Source: Ashinkailepas kermadecensis
Lineage: Eukaryota; Arthropoda; Thecostraca; Neolepadidae
Direction of reading: 5' to 3'
DNA: 64,000 nucleotides
NCBI GenBank assembly: GCA_034440615.1
Contig: JAOTOM010004740.1
Coordinates: 98,501-162,500, forward strand
The position numbers were made by a program, and so were the translations under genes. Below are positions 1 through 11,822 of the stretch, piece by piece. Within the stretch, counting starts at the first letter, position 1. Each line of letters opens with the position of its first letter. The notes below the pieces were generated by a model that was given only the letters and a program-made list of their open reading frames with translations, did no database searches and had not been told where the DNA came from.

Positions 1-515
1 GGACGGTGACAGGTGGCCGCACAGCCGCCACACGGAGCTCGGGACAGACGCCTGCGACGGGAGAACTGGACGGTGACAGGTGGCCGCACAGCCGCCACAC
101 GGAGCTCGGGACAGACGCCTGTGATGGGAGAACTGGACGGTGACAGGTGGCCGCACAGCCGCCACACGGGGCTCGGGACAGACGCCTGCGACGGGAGAAC
201 TGGACGGTGACAGGTGGCCGCACAGCCGCCACACGGAGCTCGGGACAGACGCCTGTGACGGGAGAACTGGACGGTGACAGGTGGCCGCACAGCCGCCACA
301 CGGGGCTCGGGACAGACGCCTGTGATGGGAGAACTGGACGGTGACAGGTGGCCGCACAGCCGCCACACGGAGCTCGGGACAGACGCCTGCGACGGGAGAA
401 CTGGACGGTGACAGGTGGCCGCACAGCCGCCACACGGAGCTCGGGACAGACGCCTGTGATGGGAGAACTGGACGGTGACAGGTGGCCGCACAGCCGCCAC
501 ACGGGGTCCGGCACA
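1..515. repeat. 67-bp minisatellite, about 7.5 copies
   Basis: A 67-bp unit beginning GGACGGTGACAGGTGG recurs at 1, 68, 135 and onward until the pattern breaks near 515. Copies differ at only a few sites (GAGCTC/GGGCTC, CTGCGACGG/CTGTGATGG), so the array is young or homogenised. It probably continues to the left of the window. The short ORFs inside it are products of the repeat. Confidence 0.95.
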
Positions 516-2675
516 AACGCCTGTGCAAATCGTACATTGCGTACATGCGTGGGTCCGATGTGCACGCATCGGACTATGCTAAGCCTTCAGTGCTTGTAAT
601 CTCAGAGCTCTCACAATGATCAGACTTTCTACCCAATCGAAGGCTGGGGTTTCCTCGCCGCGCCGTGCCGGTCCAGCCGATGGAGAAGTTTGCCCCGGCG
701 CGCCAAAGACCGCTCTGTCCTCACAGGTTCGGTCGGCTTTGCGGCGAAAGTCGGGACTGCATGCAAGGTGAATGTTCAGTCTGACGTCACCAGCAAGTGG
801 CTAATCCGACCAATCAGCAACCGCCCGGAACGGCAATGAAACGCCATCGGCTCATTTGGAACCGTTCAGAGCGATGCGCATAAGAACACGCTATAAGCTC
901 ATCGCATGCATGGGTGGTCTTAGTGTTTATGTTTGCCAGGCAGAGTGTGGCATTTGTTGAATACAATCAGTGCACGCTCCATCTCCCGTGCACAAAGCAT
1001 AAATGTTTGAAAAAGGAGCTTCCTGTTTATCGCCCCGCTGTTCGCTTCCGCAACCGATTCAGGTTCCGTCAAGGTCTGATTTGAGCTCCGACCCGTATCG
1101 CCATGCAACTCGTGATCCCCGTGCTGCCGAGCACAGGTTGGGAAGAAGGCTAGTTTGGGAAGAAACTAGTGAGCTGCCACGCTCTGTTGATAGCGGTCGG
1201 ACGAGAGACTGCAATTGGCATCACCTACAGCCGGGCGCATGCAAATTAACACGCGCGCCAGGGCGGGAGGGGGATTTCGCCCAGCCCTCCTGTTCGTCGA
1301 CGATATACCAAGAACGAGTGGAGATACTGCAGTGAAATCTTGCGACCGTTAACAACTGATACGCGCATCGTATGCAAAGACTGCTTTCGGAATCTGTTTG
1401 TAAGTATAGGAGCTGCGGAGTGCAAAAATGGCAGGCCGGGTGCCAGCCGGCCGGTCGGCCGACCGCCGTGGCGCTGAGCGTTCAGCGTCACAAAGGTTTA
1501 GCCTGCACGGTAAGGCGGCGCGCGGCGTGGCGGCCGATCTCAGACCTCATCCGACCCCGAGAGTATCGACCTAGCCCACACAATTTATGTTGGAGAGAGT
1601 GCACTACAGCCACACAATATACCTTCCAATTTGCATGCCCCCAGCTCCAGTAGCTTAAGATCTCAGGGGGCCAAATCCTCCCTCCCCTATGCTGTGAGTT
1701 ATGCGAGAAGCCCTCCGGCGCGCGCGTTACCAGCGGCCTCGGCGAACCGTGCCAGGACGTGGCAAGTACGGGGCCAACGCAATAGTAATTATTCCGAGGC
1801 ACCTGGTAAGTGTGCTGTGGGCAGGACAGCTGGGATTTTCCAATGTATTCATGAATTCAGCACGACTGGACAAGCATGGTCTTCAGAGAGTGCCCAGTCG
1901 AGCGTCCAGCACCATTGTCACTACCGGCAATCAACTCGGAGGCTTGGTGAATATTTAGCCGGCGTTCAGAGACATGCTGAACTATTCGGCCATGCCAGAT
2001 AGGTGATAACCCGATAGTTCACAAAATATATTTCACACGATGAATGAAGTATAAAAACGCTTATAGTGAAGTCATCCTAACAAATATGATTCGCTCAGAT
2101 GACGTCATCGGTGTCCATAATCCGCTCAGGTGACTCCACCAGTCTCCATGGTACGCCTAGCTGAACGTGCGGGCGAGAACAGCTGTCTACCGTGCGGCCC
2201 GAGGATTCGGGCACGTGATAAATGCTTAGTAGCCTCCAGTCAAGATCCCTACCTCCATCTCACCAGCTGTCCACATATGGGTCATCAGGCCTCGCAGAGC
2301 CTTGTCTAGCAATGGTGGAAGTTACATAGCCTGCGGTGTGGCATGCAGTGGGTCAGAGCACGCTTCCGGCGGTGTCCGCTTGTCAGCACGTGATGCGAGC
2401 TGACCTACCTGGTCCGATCTGCTGCCGTGGGGGACGGCGACGCCCCCTTCCACCAAACGCACTGGGCTTGACTCAGCTCACTCGCATACAGTCCAGCTCA
2501 AATCCAGGTGAAACTAAACCTGAAATGAATCTAAAATAAATTCAGACTCGGGAAAACCTGATTTCAGGTTGGACTTAAAACCGCCTAGGCTTGAGCGGAA
2601 TCCAGTCCTAACCCAGGACGAAATAGTTTTGAAGCCAGTCTATGTTCAGAGCGAGCTCAGACACCTCCCGGCTCG
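516..2675. other. Non-coding interval, no gene recognised
   Basis: No ORF here looks like a known family and I see no clear exon with splice sites. The longest frames, about 110-120 codons near 1003-1335 and 1631-2002, have no recognisable motif. The stretch lies between a minisatellite and the 3' end of the serine-protease homolog gene. Confidence 0.5.
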
Positions 2676-2677
2676 AG

Positions 2678-3285
2678 GCGCCACACGGAGAGACATCAGG
2701 GACCTATCCCGGCTGGAGGCGCCTCACGGAGAGACATCAGAGAGCCCTCCCGTCTGGGGGCGCCTCACGGAGAGACATCAGGGACCTATCCCGTCTGGGG
2801 GCGCCACACGGAGAGACATCAGGGACCTATCCCGTCTGGGGGCGCCACACGGAGAGACATCAGGGACCTATCCCGTCTGGGGGCGCCTCACGGAGAGACA
2901 TCAGGGACCTATCTCGGCTGGAGGCGCCTCACGGAGAGACATCGAGAGCCCTCCCGTCTGGGGGCGCCTCACGGAGAGACATCAGGGACCTATCACGGCT
3001 CGAGGCGCCGCACGGAGAGACATCAGGGACCTATCCCGTCTGGGGGCGCCACACGGAGAGACATCAGGGACCTATCCCGGCTGGAGGCGCCTCACGGAGA
3101 GACATCAGAGAGCCCTCCCGTCTGGGGGCGCCTCACGGAGAGACATCAGGGACCTATCTCGGCTCGAGGCGCCGCACGGAGAGACATCAGGGACCTATCC
3201 CGTCTGGGGGCGCCACACGGAGAGACATCAGGGACCCATCCCGGCTGGGGACGCCGCAGGGAGAGACACCAGAGAGCGGCCGCGG
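2678..3285. repeat. 41-bp minisatellite next to the stop codon of the protease homolog
   Basis: The unit contains CGGAGAGACATCAGGGACC and repeats every 41 bp (CGCC at 2761, 2802, 2843), for about 15 copies. The last, degraded unit ends a few bases from the stop codon at 3292-3294 of the minus-strand gene, so the array probably forms much of its 3' UTR or lies just past it. The open plus-strand frame 2569-3927 runs through the array and then antisense over the last exon; it is a shadow. Confidence 0.93.
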
Positions 3286-3291
3286 CGGGCG

Positions 3292-6200
3292 TCAGACTGC
3301 GTACCCAGCCGTCTTGCCGCGGATCCAGTCGGCGAAGCTGGCCACGTTGACGTACACGCCGGGACGGTCAGCCTCCGCACAGCCGACGCCCCAGGCGACC
3401 AGGCCGGCCACCGTCCACTGGCCGTTGGTCTGGCAGGCGAGCGGAGCTCCTCCGTCGCCCTCGCACGAGTCCTTGCCGGCCTCGCCGCCGGCGCATATGA
3501 ACGACTTGCCGTCCAAGTTGAAGTTGTAGCCGAGCCGAGTCTGCCGCAGCTGCGCCTGGCACGAGTCGTGCGCCACCACCGGCACGTCCACCTCCTTCTG
3601 GATGAAGCTGTACTTGCCCTGCGAGCCGAACGCGTCCTTGCCGAAGCCGGCCACCCAGCAGGTCTGGTAGTTGAACGACTGGCCGTAGGAGGGCAGGCAG
3701 GCGGTGTTGATGTGTGGCGTGTTGTACAGGTTGAGCGGCTGCGAGAGTCTCAGCAGCGCCACATCGTTGTGAAGGTTGGACGGGTTGAAGTTTGGATGGA
3801 CGTGCATCTGGATGACCGTGCGCTCCTCGTGCGCGCACGGCTCGTGGTTCGGGTCGCTCGCGTCCCACTCGCCGAAGCGTATCTGCGCCAGTGGATTGGT
3901 CAGGTCAGCCAGATATATTCACATTAATTGTTAACGGAACTGTAAAACCTGACAGCGTTTGCAGCGAAATGGCATTATTTCACTATATGGGGGTCGTCGA
4001 CTTTCATAGGTATGTCTAGTACGAAGCATTGCGATGAGCTTACTCATTTTCTGCCGCTGATCCATGTTACCTTAGCCAATTTTGGACTCGCTGTGCGACT
4101 GCCTGCACATACAATAAATAAGCCAGAACCTGAGATATATATAAACCAAGTGGAGGGCGAAAGCTATCTAGTCTCATGGTTCAAAATACCAGGGTCTAAG
4201 CGGCATCTTTTCTCGATTTTCCCCAGGTTCAGCGTTGTCCAACCCTCCCGAGTAGGCGCCTACCTTAATACTGCCGTAGTTGTTCCTGTACTTGTTGATG
4301 TGGTGGGCCACCGTGAGGACCCACTGGCTGTCGATCAGCACACCGGACGACACGTAGGCGTCGCCCTCGCGCAGTATGGTCGCCACCCACGGGTAGGCGC
4401 CGAAGCTGGCCTCAGCCGGCTTGCTGCTGTAGCCGGGGACGGGAATGGGCGAACGGAGGCCGCACTGGCGGGCGGCGCCGGCCGGGCAGCTCGAGTAGGT
4501 GGGCTGCACCAGACCGGCACTGGTGCCGGTGCCGCTGGTGCCGCCGCTGGTGCCGCCGCCGCCGCCCAGAGGACAGCACAGCTCCTGGTACCGGCTGTCG
4601 CACTGCGGCTGGCTGTTGACAGTCTGTTGGGCGAGCAGAAGCCAGGGGGATATTCACCTACTGGTGCAACATCTGATAACGAAATGGATGTTACCAGTGA
4701 TCTGCAGTGGTAGGTGCAGACGTGAAGCCCGCTTGATGAGATAATATAACTGTGGACCAGCAATTTGCGGCAGTAGGTGCAGACGTGAAGCCCGCTTGGT
4801 GAGATAATATAACTGTGGACCAGCAATTTGCGGCAGTAGGTGCAGACGTGAAGCCCGCTTGCTGAACACAGTCAAATGAGACTCTCACAAACACTCCACC
4901 CGTGTTAAAATATTAATTGCATTTGATGACATCTTTACATAGTCAGGAAAACGCCTTGTGCGCAGAGTAAGCGAGGCTTACTACGCTTCTGCTTTCATTG
5001 CTAATTTAATGTTGATTGTCATGGAGACATCAATGCAAATAAGTGCAAATCAATCAGCATACAAACAAATCAACAGGTAAGCCATGCGCACTACACAACT
5101 ATACTTTCATTGGTTGCTTTAAATAGAAAGTCGAGAACGTCCCTAGCATTTTTTCAGGGAAGCTTCTTCTGCGAGTAACTGATGTATGGATAATAATGAG
5201 GGCATCCGCATCATTCGCACACATCAAGTTTTCCGTTGATGTGATCTAGCGTAGAAGCATAGAGTTCAATGGAGACATTTTGTTCTTGCAAGTGAAACTT
5301 GCTCGACGTTCGATGGGGTTAGGCTAGCTCACGTTTCATCCCATTCTCATTTTACATCTCGCTCATTGATCTGCGCCGTCGGCGTGCCGGACAGCTGAGC
5401 GGCTGCGCTGAGCAGAGCAAACTTTGGCCGATCAATCTCCCATCTCAGTCACATTTGCCGTGCCGTGCCGTTGCCGTGCCACAGGGGGAGAGCAGGTAAC
5501 CGACGACAGGCCGCTCACCGGTCTATTGTTGACGATCCGAATGTCGAGGAGGCCGGCACCATCGAAGCCTTCGTCGTAATTGCACTCGTTGATATTGGCA
5601 CAGTAGCACTCGCCCTGCGGCGCACGACCGGGCGACTGTCCACCGTTGTACACTGGAATATGGGCAGCCGGGTTAGGCTTTTTAAAATGTACAGTACAAG
5701 ATGAAACTTGAAGGTGGCACAGTCACACGTGAGAGTTGTTCTCGACTGGCGGAGCTTTTCATTCGCTCAGATCACCGACCTACGTGAACAATAAAGCTAG
5801 CAGCTAGCCATGAATAAGCTGTGGGACAATAAACTGTACACCGACCAATTCTGGAGCTCACAGAGATGAGAAATTGAAGGCGGGCAGGTCCCACTCAATT
5901 CCTCCTCAAAGTGCTACTACTAACGCTCTTGCAACTTGAAGCCACCCAAATGAAAGCCTCTTGGAAGTGTTTTCAAATGCATTAGGCAGTCGAAAAGTAC
6001 CTTCGCGTTGACTCAATCCCCCGCTGTGCATGGGAATACACTTGGTGCTGAATGTATGGCACATGTCTATGGAAACGGGCAGCCTTGAGGTCCGACCTTT
6101 AGCCACGACTTCGCCGTGGGCACGGCCACACCACGCAGGCCCAAGACTCGCACGTACCGTTGTTGACCTGGCGCAGATTTTGGGTGGAGCCGCCCTGGTG

Positions 6201-6512
6201 TGTCGGCTGGATCTGGTCGACCGGTACCGGCTGGTACGACGGCTGAAAGTGGCCCGCGCTACTTGCGCCGCCGGCCTGGTGGTTCGGCGACGGGTTGCGG
6301 TTGTTGTTGGCGATGCGGGACGGGTAGTCGGAGCCGGGCACCGGGTTCAGGTTTCCCAGCACGCTGCCGACCAGTCCGATCCGGAAGGCGGTGTTGACAT
6401 CTGTAGTCTGCTGTCCGAACTTTGGACTCACGCTCTGCCTGGCTCCTCCGAACGTGAAGCTCTGCGACCAGCAGCCGACCAGCACAGTCGAGACCAGCAG
6501 CAGCCGCAGCAT
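3292..6512 (-). CDS. Clip-domain serine protease homolog (masquerade/PPAF2-like), inactive protease, 4 exons
   Basis: Coding exons, read on the minus strand, are 6512-6158, 5652-5519, 4623-4264 and 3882-3292. All junctions are GT-AG, the phases (1,0,0) agree, and the total is 1440 nt (479 aa plus stop). The start is the ATG at 6512, which gives a signal peptide (MLRLLLVSTVLVGCWS). Exon 1 is otherwise a Gln/Asn/Pro-rich spacer. Exon 2 and the start of exon 3 form a clip domain with six cysteines (CYC, NEC, GAGLLDIRI, QC, LCC), followed by a Gly/Thr/Ser linker and a trypsin-like domain. His (TVAHH) and Asp (NDVALL) are kept, but the catalytic Ser is Gly (GDGGAPL), so it should not cleave substrate. 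Known members of this family are secreted cofactors for prophenoloxidase activation or pattern recognition; that role is inferred here. The Cys normally after the catalytic His is His here. Confidence 0.93.
4706..4862. repeat. 63-bp tandem repeat in intron 2 of the protease homolog
   Basis: GTGCAGACGTGAAGCCCGCT occurs at 4714, 4777 and 4840, an exact 63-bp period over about 2.5 copies. It starts about 80 bp upstream of the exon 3 acceptor (exon begins at 4623 on the minus strand). Confidence 0.9.
4863..5518. other. Remainder of intron 2 of the protease homolog
   Basis: This is the intron between the exon 2 donor (5518) and the 63-bp repeat. It is AT-rich with no further exon or repeat that I recognise, apart from a short run of CCGTGCCGT-like repeats at 5458-5480. 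Confidence 0.6.
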
Positions 6513-6554
6513 CTGTGCAAGGAGCAGAACAGCATCACATGGCAGAGCACAGCA

Positions 6555-6925
6555 GCGGCACAGCACATCAGGAGAACTGCTGCAAGACGGCACAGCTAGG
6601 TAGCAAGACGGCACAGCTAGGCAACAGTGCGGACGCACAGCTAGGTAGCAGTGCGGACGCACAGCCAGGCAGCAGCACGGACGCACAGCTAAGCAGCAGG
6701 TAGCAGTGCGGATGCAACAGCACGGACGCACAGCTAAGCAGTGCGGGCGCAGAGGGGACGCACAGCCAGGCAGCAGCACGGACGCACAGCTAAGCAGCAG
6801 TGCGGGCGCACAGCTAGGTAGCAGTGCGGACGCACAGCCAGGCAGCAGCACGGACGCACAGCTAAGCAGCAGTGCGGGCGCACACTAGACGGCAGTGTGA
6901 GAGCACAGCTATGTAGCAGTGCAGG
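6555..6925. repeat. 24-bp GCA-rich minisatellite just upstream of the protease homolog start
   Basis: Units such as ACGCACAGCTAGGTAGCAGT recur roughly every 24 bp with interruptions. The array begins about 45 bp upstream of the start codon (6512, minus strand), so it should cover the 5' UTR or core promoter. A minus-strand frame stays open through it (up to 6851), but the signal peptide marks the ATG at 6512 as the natural start. Confidence 0.8.
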
Positions 6926-7548
6926 CGCATGAGCTAAGCAGGGGCATCACATGGCTATGGTGGACCAGTGGCGTTGTTTCACGACCGTAGCGGGTTCGCA
7001 ACGTGGCCCCCGGCTATAGCGGATTGGCGGTACCGTTTGGCAGCCACAGCGGACCAACAGCGGCGGCGGGTGCCTCTCGCCGGTCCGTGCTGGAAACTGC
7101 AACATGCCTGTTCTGGTATTCGAAAACTGGACGGCCCGTGTAATGCATGTTTTGGAAAGGATATGCTTGTAATCAGTTAGACAATTAAGTCGCAGGCATC
7201 TCATCACAGATGGCAGCACAGACACCTTGGCGATTGGCTCAAGCTCGCTCATCCACGCATTTAGGGGAAGCCGCGAATTTGGCTTTGTGTGAAACATTGC
7301 AGTCTCCCATATTTGTTCGTAGTCCCCAATGCAGTCTTCATAATCCTGACCAATCATGAATTTTCGAGTCGGCTACTTACGCCTTAGGACACGTCAGCTG
7401 TTTTGGTGTAAAGCGCCGGAAATTTCCGTGTTGCTAGGCCCAGTAGTTGGAGTGATCTAATGCTGTTGTCAAAAACAGCAAAACCACGATGTCAAATAAA
7501 ATGAGGGCGAAAATTACCACCCGAGTGCAAAAATTGGAGAAAATATAT
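6926..7548. other. Non-coding interval
   Basis: No recognisable coding or RNA feature. It separates the protease homolog from the large hAT-type element. Confidence 0.5.
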
Positions 7549-7689
7549 GCTCTACCCAAGGGCGTCGCCACCGGGGGGGCAGGGGGGGCAGTCGCCCCCC
7601 CTGCCGTGAGACTGGGGGGGCGCCGCCCCCCCCTGAAATTTCAGGAGGCCCCTATCCGGGAATGCACAGCAAAAAAGTGAGCAAGGAGG

Positions 7690-8815
7690 CCGACGAGACA
7701 TGAGAGGAGGCCTCCAAGACGTGAGAGGAGGCCCCTAATTTGAAGAAGGAGTCACCTAGGAGAAGATAGGAGGCCCCCAGTATTGAAAAGGATTCCCACA
7801 GGATTGCAAAAGAGGCCTACAGGATCGCAAAGGAGGACTCCAGGATTGCAAAGGAGGCCCTCAGGAATGCAAAGGAGGCCCCCAGGATTGCAAAGGAGGC
7901 CCCCAGGATTACAAAGGAGGCCCCCAGAATTGCAAAGGAGGCCCCCAGGAATGCAAAGGAGGTCCCAGGATTGCAAAAAAGGCCTCCAGGATTACAAAGA
8001 AGGCCCCAGGATTGCAAAACAGGCCCCCAGGATTGAAAAGGAGGACTCCAGTATTACAAAGGAGGCCCCAGGATTGCAAAGGAGGCCCCCAAGATAGCAA
8101 AGGAGGCCTCCAGAAATGCAAAGGAGGCCCCAGGAATGCAAAGGAGGCCCCCAGGATCGCAAAGGAGGACTTCAGGATTGCAAAGGAGGCCCTCAGGAAT
8201 GCAAAGGAGGCCCCCAGGGTTACAAAGGAGGCCCCCAGGATTGGAAAGGAGGCCCCCAGGAATGCAAAGGAGGCCCCCATGATTGCAAAGGAGGCCCCCA
8301 GGATTGCAAAGGAGGACTTCAGGATTGCACAGGAGGCCCCCAGGAATGCAAAGGAGGCCCCAAGGATTGTAAAGAAGACCCCCAGGATTGCAAAGGAGGC
8401 CCCCAGGAATGCAAAGGAGGCCTCCAGGAATGCAAAGGAGGCCTCCAGGATTACAAAGGAGGCCCCAGGATTGCAAAGGAGGCCCCCAGGAACGCAAAGG
8501 AGGCCTCCAGTATTACAAAGGAGGCCCCCAGGATTGCAAAGGAGGCCCCCAAGATTGCAAAGGAGGCCTCCAGGATTACAAAGGAGGCACTCAGGATTGA
8601 AAAGGAGGTCCCTAATATTGAAAGGAGGCCCCCAGGATTGCAAAGGAGGCCCCCAGGATTGCAAAGGAGGACTTCAGGATTGCACAGGAGGCCCCCAGGA
8701 ATGAACAGGAAGTCCCCAGGATTGCAAAGGAGGCCTCCAGGATTGCAAAGAAGGCCCCAGGATTGCAAAGGAGGCCCCAGGATTGCAAAGGTGGCCCAAT
8801 ACGGGAAGGGAGACC
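7690..8815. repeat. 20/21-bp minisatellite (homogeneous core of the element)
   Basis: The unit is GCAAAGGAGGCCCCCAGGAT plus T, 21 bp with five Cs and 20 bp with four; there are about 45 copies. Variants swap GGATTG for GGAATG. Because 21 is a multiple of three, several frames on both strands stay open as seven-residue repeats (KEAPRIA or GGLLCNP types). I treat these as repeat artefacts. Confidence 0.93.
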
Positions 8816-11740
8816 TCAGAAAATGAGAGGAGGCCCAAAGACGGAATATAAAGCCAGTGGATATGAGATGAGGTTTCGGAGACGAAAAAGCAGTCCCTAA
8901 AACGGGTAAGGTTCCACCAAGATAGAAAAGGATGATCCTGAAAAGTGGCAGGAAGCACCTAATTCGGAAGAGGGCGATATAAGATTGGAAATGAGACCCT
9001 ATGATAAACGAGGAAGCCCATAAAATATGAGAGAAGGGCAATTAGATAAGAAGGATGGCTCCCAGGCGAGAAAGAAGGCTTCAAGACCGGTAAGAGGGTC
9101 CCCAGGAAATGACAAGGTAACTGAGATAGGAAAGGTTGCTTGCAATTTGGGAGAGGAGGTACCAGAGAGAGAACAGGAATCCACCAGGAGATCAGAGGCC
9201 ACCCTTAAAATGGGCAAAGATATAATCAAAACGCAGAACAGGATGCTCCGAAGACGTGAGAGGATGCCCCTAATTTGAAAAAGAAAGCCTCTAGAAGAGA
9301 AAAGGAGATCCCTGCCGGACTCGAGAGAAGTCCCTCGAGATCGAGTAGGTTTCCAGGGCCGAATGAAGCCCCGACGACCGGAAGGAATTCACAGGAAATG
9401 AGAGAAGGCACTTAAGATGGGAGTGGCAGGTAGCAGGTATGGAACGAGGCGAGGTTTCCAAATTGAAGATCCCTCAAGACGGGTAAGCTTTGCGAGGACA
9501 AAGGAGGCCCACGAGGCGTGGCAGGAGGCCCCTAATTTAGCAGAGGATGCCCCTGGAACATGAGAGGAAGCCCCATGCCACGTTAAAGGGGCCTTAGGAT
9601 GTGGGAGGACGCCCTCCAAAACGGGAGAAGAGGACCATTGAATATGGAGGAGGGTAGGATGCACGAGAAGACGTCCAAAAGCCGGTAAAAAGGCTCCAGG
9701 AAATGAGGCGAGACCCCTAAGACGCGAGAGGAGATCTATAATTTGCAAGAAGCCCCTGAAATGCCAGGAATCGTGCCGGGGTACTTGAAAATCACGATAT
9801 GGGCCTAAAAAGATCCGGCCGGGGCCCCTGAATATCACGCTGAGCCTAGGGGTACCAAAAGTTCACGCTCGGACCATGAAAATCACGCTAGGGGCACGAT
9901 AGGTAGTACCGTTCCCCAACAGTATCATTGGGACACAAATGAAGCCGGGGCAACGAAAAACAATCCGGACATGGATAATCACTCTGGGGCCCCAACAAGG
10001 ACACCAAAAGCATCAAAAACGTATTGGACACCCACAAAGTGTCTAGGTCGCTAAAACTCGAGCTAGGGATCCAAGCAAATGACGTCGGGACATAAAGGAT
10101 TACATTGGACTAGAAAAAAGTCGCGTCGCAGCCCTTGAAAATCTCACTGGACCACAAAAAGGTCGCGCCTGGACCCAAAATGTTACAGCTGCCCAAAAAA
10201 ATCAATTATCAACCGGAATGTCACTCTGCTCCACAAAAAAATCGGGTCAAAGTCCCTCCAAAACCCGTTGGGCACTGGAAAAAAACGTGTCAGGGCACCG
10301 AAAAAAATCGCACCTGGAAACCGAAGAATCGTACCAGGACCGAAAAATATCGCATAAGGACCTTTAAGAAAATAGAACTCGATGTCCAAAAGTTCACACC
10401 GAGTCTCGATAGAATCGACCCCAGCACCGGCAAATTAAGAACAGGTCCGGGAAAAATTGCCCGGAGGGCATTTATACTCCGAAAGGTGCCATCGGCTGAA
10501 AAAAGTCCTTTGGTGGCCGCAGTGACATATAAAAAGGGCAAATGCCCCCTCCCTCCTAAGAGGGGTATGCTCCCAAGAATCGAGCCGAGGCCCCCAAAAG
10601 TCGCGCTGAGGCCACACAAATTCGCGTCGGTCCACCAGAATTCGCATAGAGACTCCTAGTAAATACGCCGGGCCCCAAAAAACTCGCTCCGAGGCACAAA
10701 AATCTGCAACAGGAACCGTCGAGATAGCGCTGGGGTCACAGCTAGGTACAACGCGCCCCGCAAACTCGAACCGGTCCCACCAAATTTCGCGCTCGGACCC
10801 ACAATTCCCATCGGTAGTACACAAATTTGGTCTGGGCATAAAAAATTAACGTCGGGGCTGCCAACAATTGGCGTCTAGAGCCCCATATAGGCACCGTGTG
10901 ACCCCCAAAGTCGCATCGGTATCCGAAAAATAAAGCCGGAGCCCTCCAAAATAATGAGGGATTCCAAAAAAGCCCAGGTCAGGACAATGGTTCTGGAGCA
11001 CCGAACATGTTATCAGATGCCTTGACAAATCGCGTACGGCATCGAAAAACATACCGGAGCTCGAAGAAAATCGAGGTGAGATACAAAAACATGGCGCCAG
11101 GGACTCGAAAAAATCAGGCCGGGATTTGGAATTTAAAGAAAATTCAGAAGAGATCCATAAAATCGCGTTGAGCCCAGATAACTGGCGTTGGGTCCCGGAA
11201 CCACGCGCCTGGACGCGATAAGTCGCGATAGAACCCAGAAAAAAGCCCCGAAATCGTACCGGGACACCACAAATGTGCGTCAGAAGCCCCAAATGAACAC
11301 AGCGGGACCCTAATAGCACAACGAGGACCGAGAATGCGACTGGCCCTCCAAAGCGCAGTCTCGCAAAAAGCGACAAGACCCGAAAACATGTGTTGTAACC
11401 ATAACTATATATACCGGGAACTCTAAAAAAACATTTTAAAAAAAACACCGGAAGCTCTCAAGGCATACAGGGACCATATGACTGCACAAGGGCCTGAAAA
11501 GAGGCTGGGGCCGCAAAAAGCAACATGGTCCGAAACGAACAAAAATGCCGGGCACTAAGTAAACACATCGAGATCTTTGAAAGCGTCCTGACAACTAAAA
11601 AAGTCTTCGGTGCACAAAAAGCAACAAACTCTAATACGAGCAGTAGTTTCGAAAATGCGTTGGATCTCTAACAAAAATGGATTGGAGCCCTAAGACGCAT
11701 CCGTAGACGAAGAAATACGAAACGGGTTCAAAGAAGTACA
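8816..11740. repeat. Decayed continuation of the minisatellite
   Basis: Past 8.8 kb the AGGAGGCCCC and AGGATTGCAAAGG words remain but spacing lengthens and divergence grows. By 9.8-11.7 kb the text is a loose alternation of A-runs, TCGCG/CACG words and G/C runs, roughly every 25-35 bp. I read this as an older, expanded part of the same array; the continuity is inferred from the gradient. Confidence 0.6.
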
Positions 11741-11822
11741 CTCAGGCTGGGCCTCGGTTCGGTAGGTTGCACTCAGGCGGTTCGGTTCGGTACACTCAGG
11801 CGGTTCGGTTCGGTAGGGCACT
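11741..11822. repeat. Short tandem repeat GGCGGTTCGGTTCGGTA
   Basis: About three copies of a 24-28 bp unit ending CACTCAGGCGGTTCGGTTCG, inside the large element. Confidence 0.8.

Noticed and set aside
2569..3927. 452-codon plus-strand ORF
   Set aside because: The first half is the 41-bp repeat and the second half is antisense to the last exon of the protease homolog.
7783..8826. Long ORFs on both strands with seven-residue repeats
   Set aside because: A 21-bp repeat leaves several frames open at once on both strands; no start, splice or domain signal supports coding.
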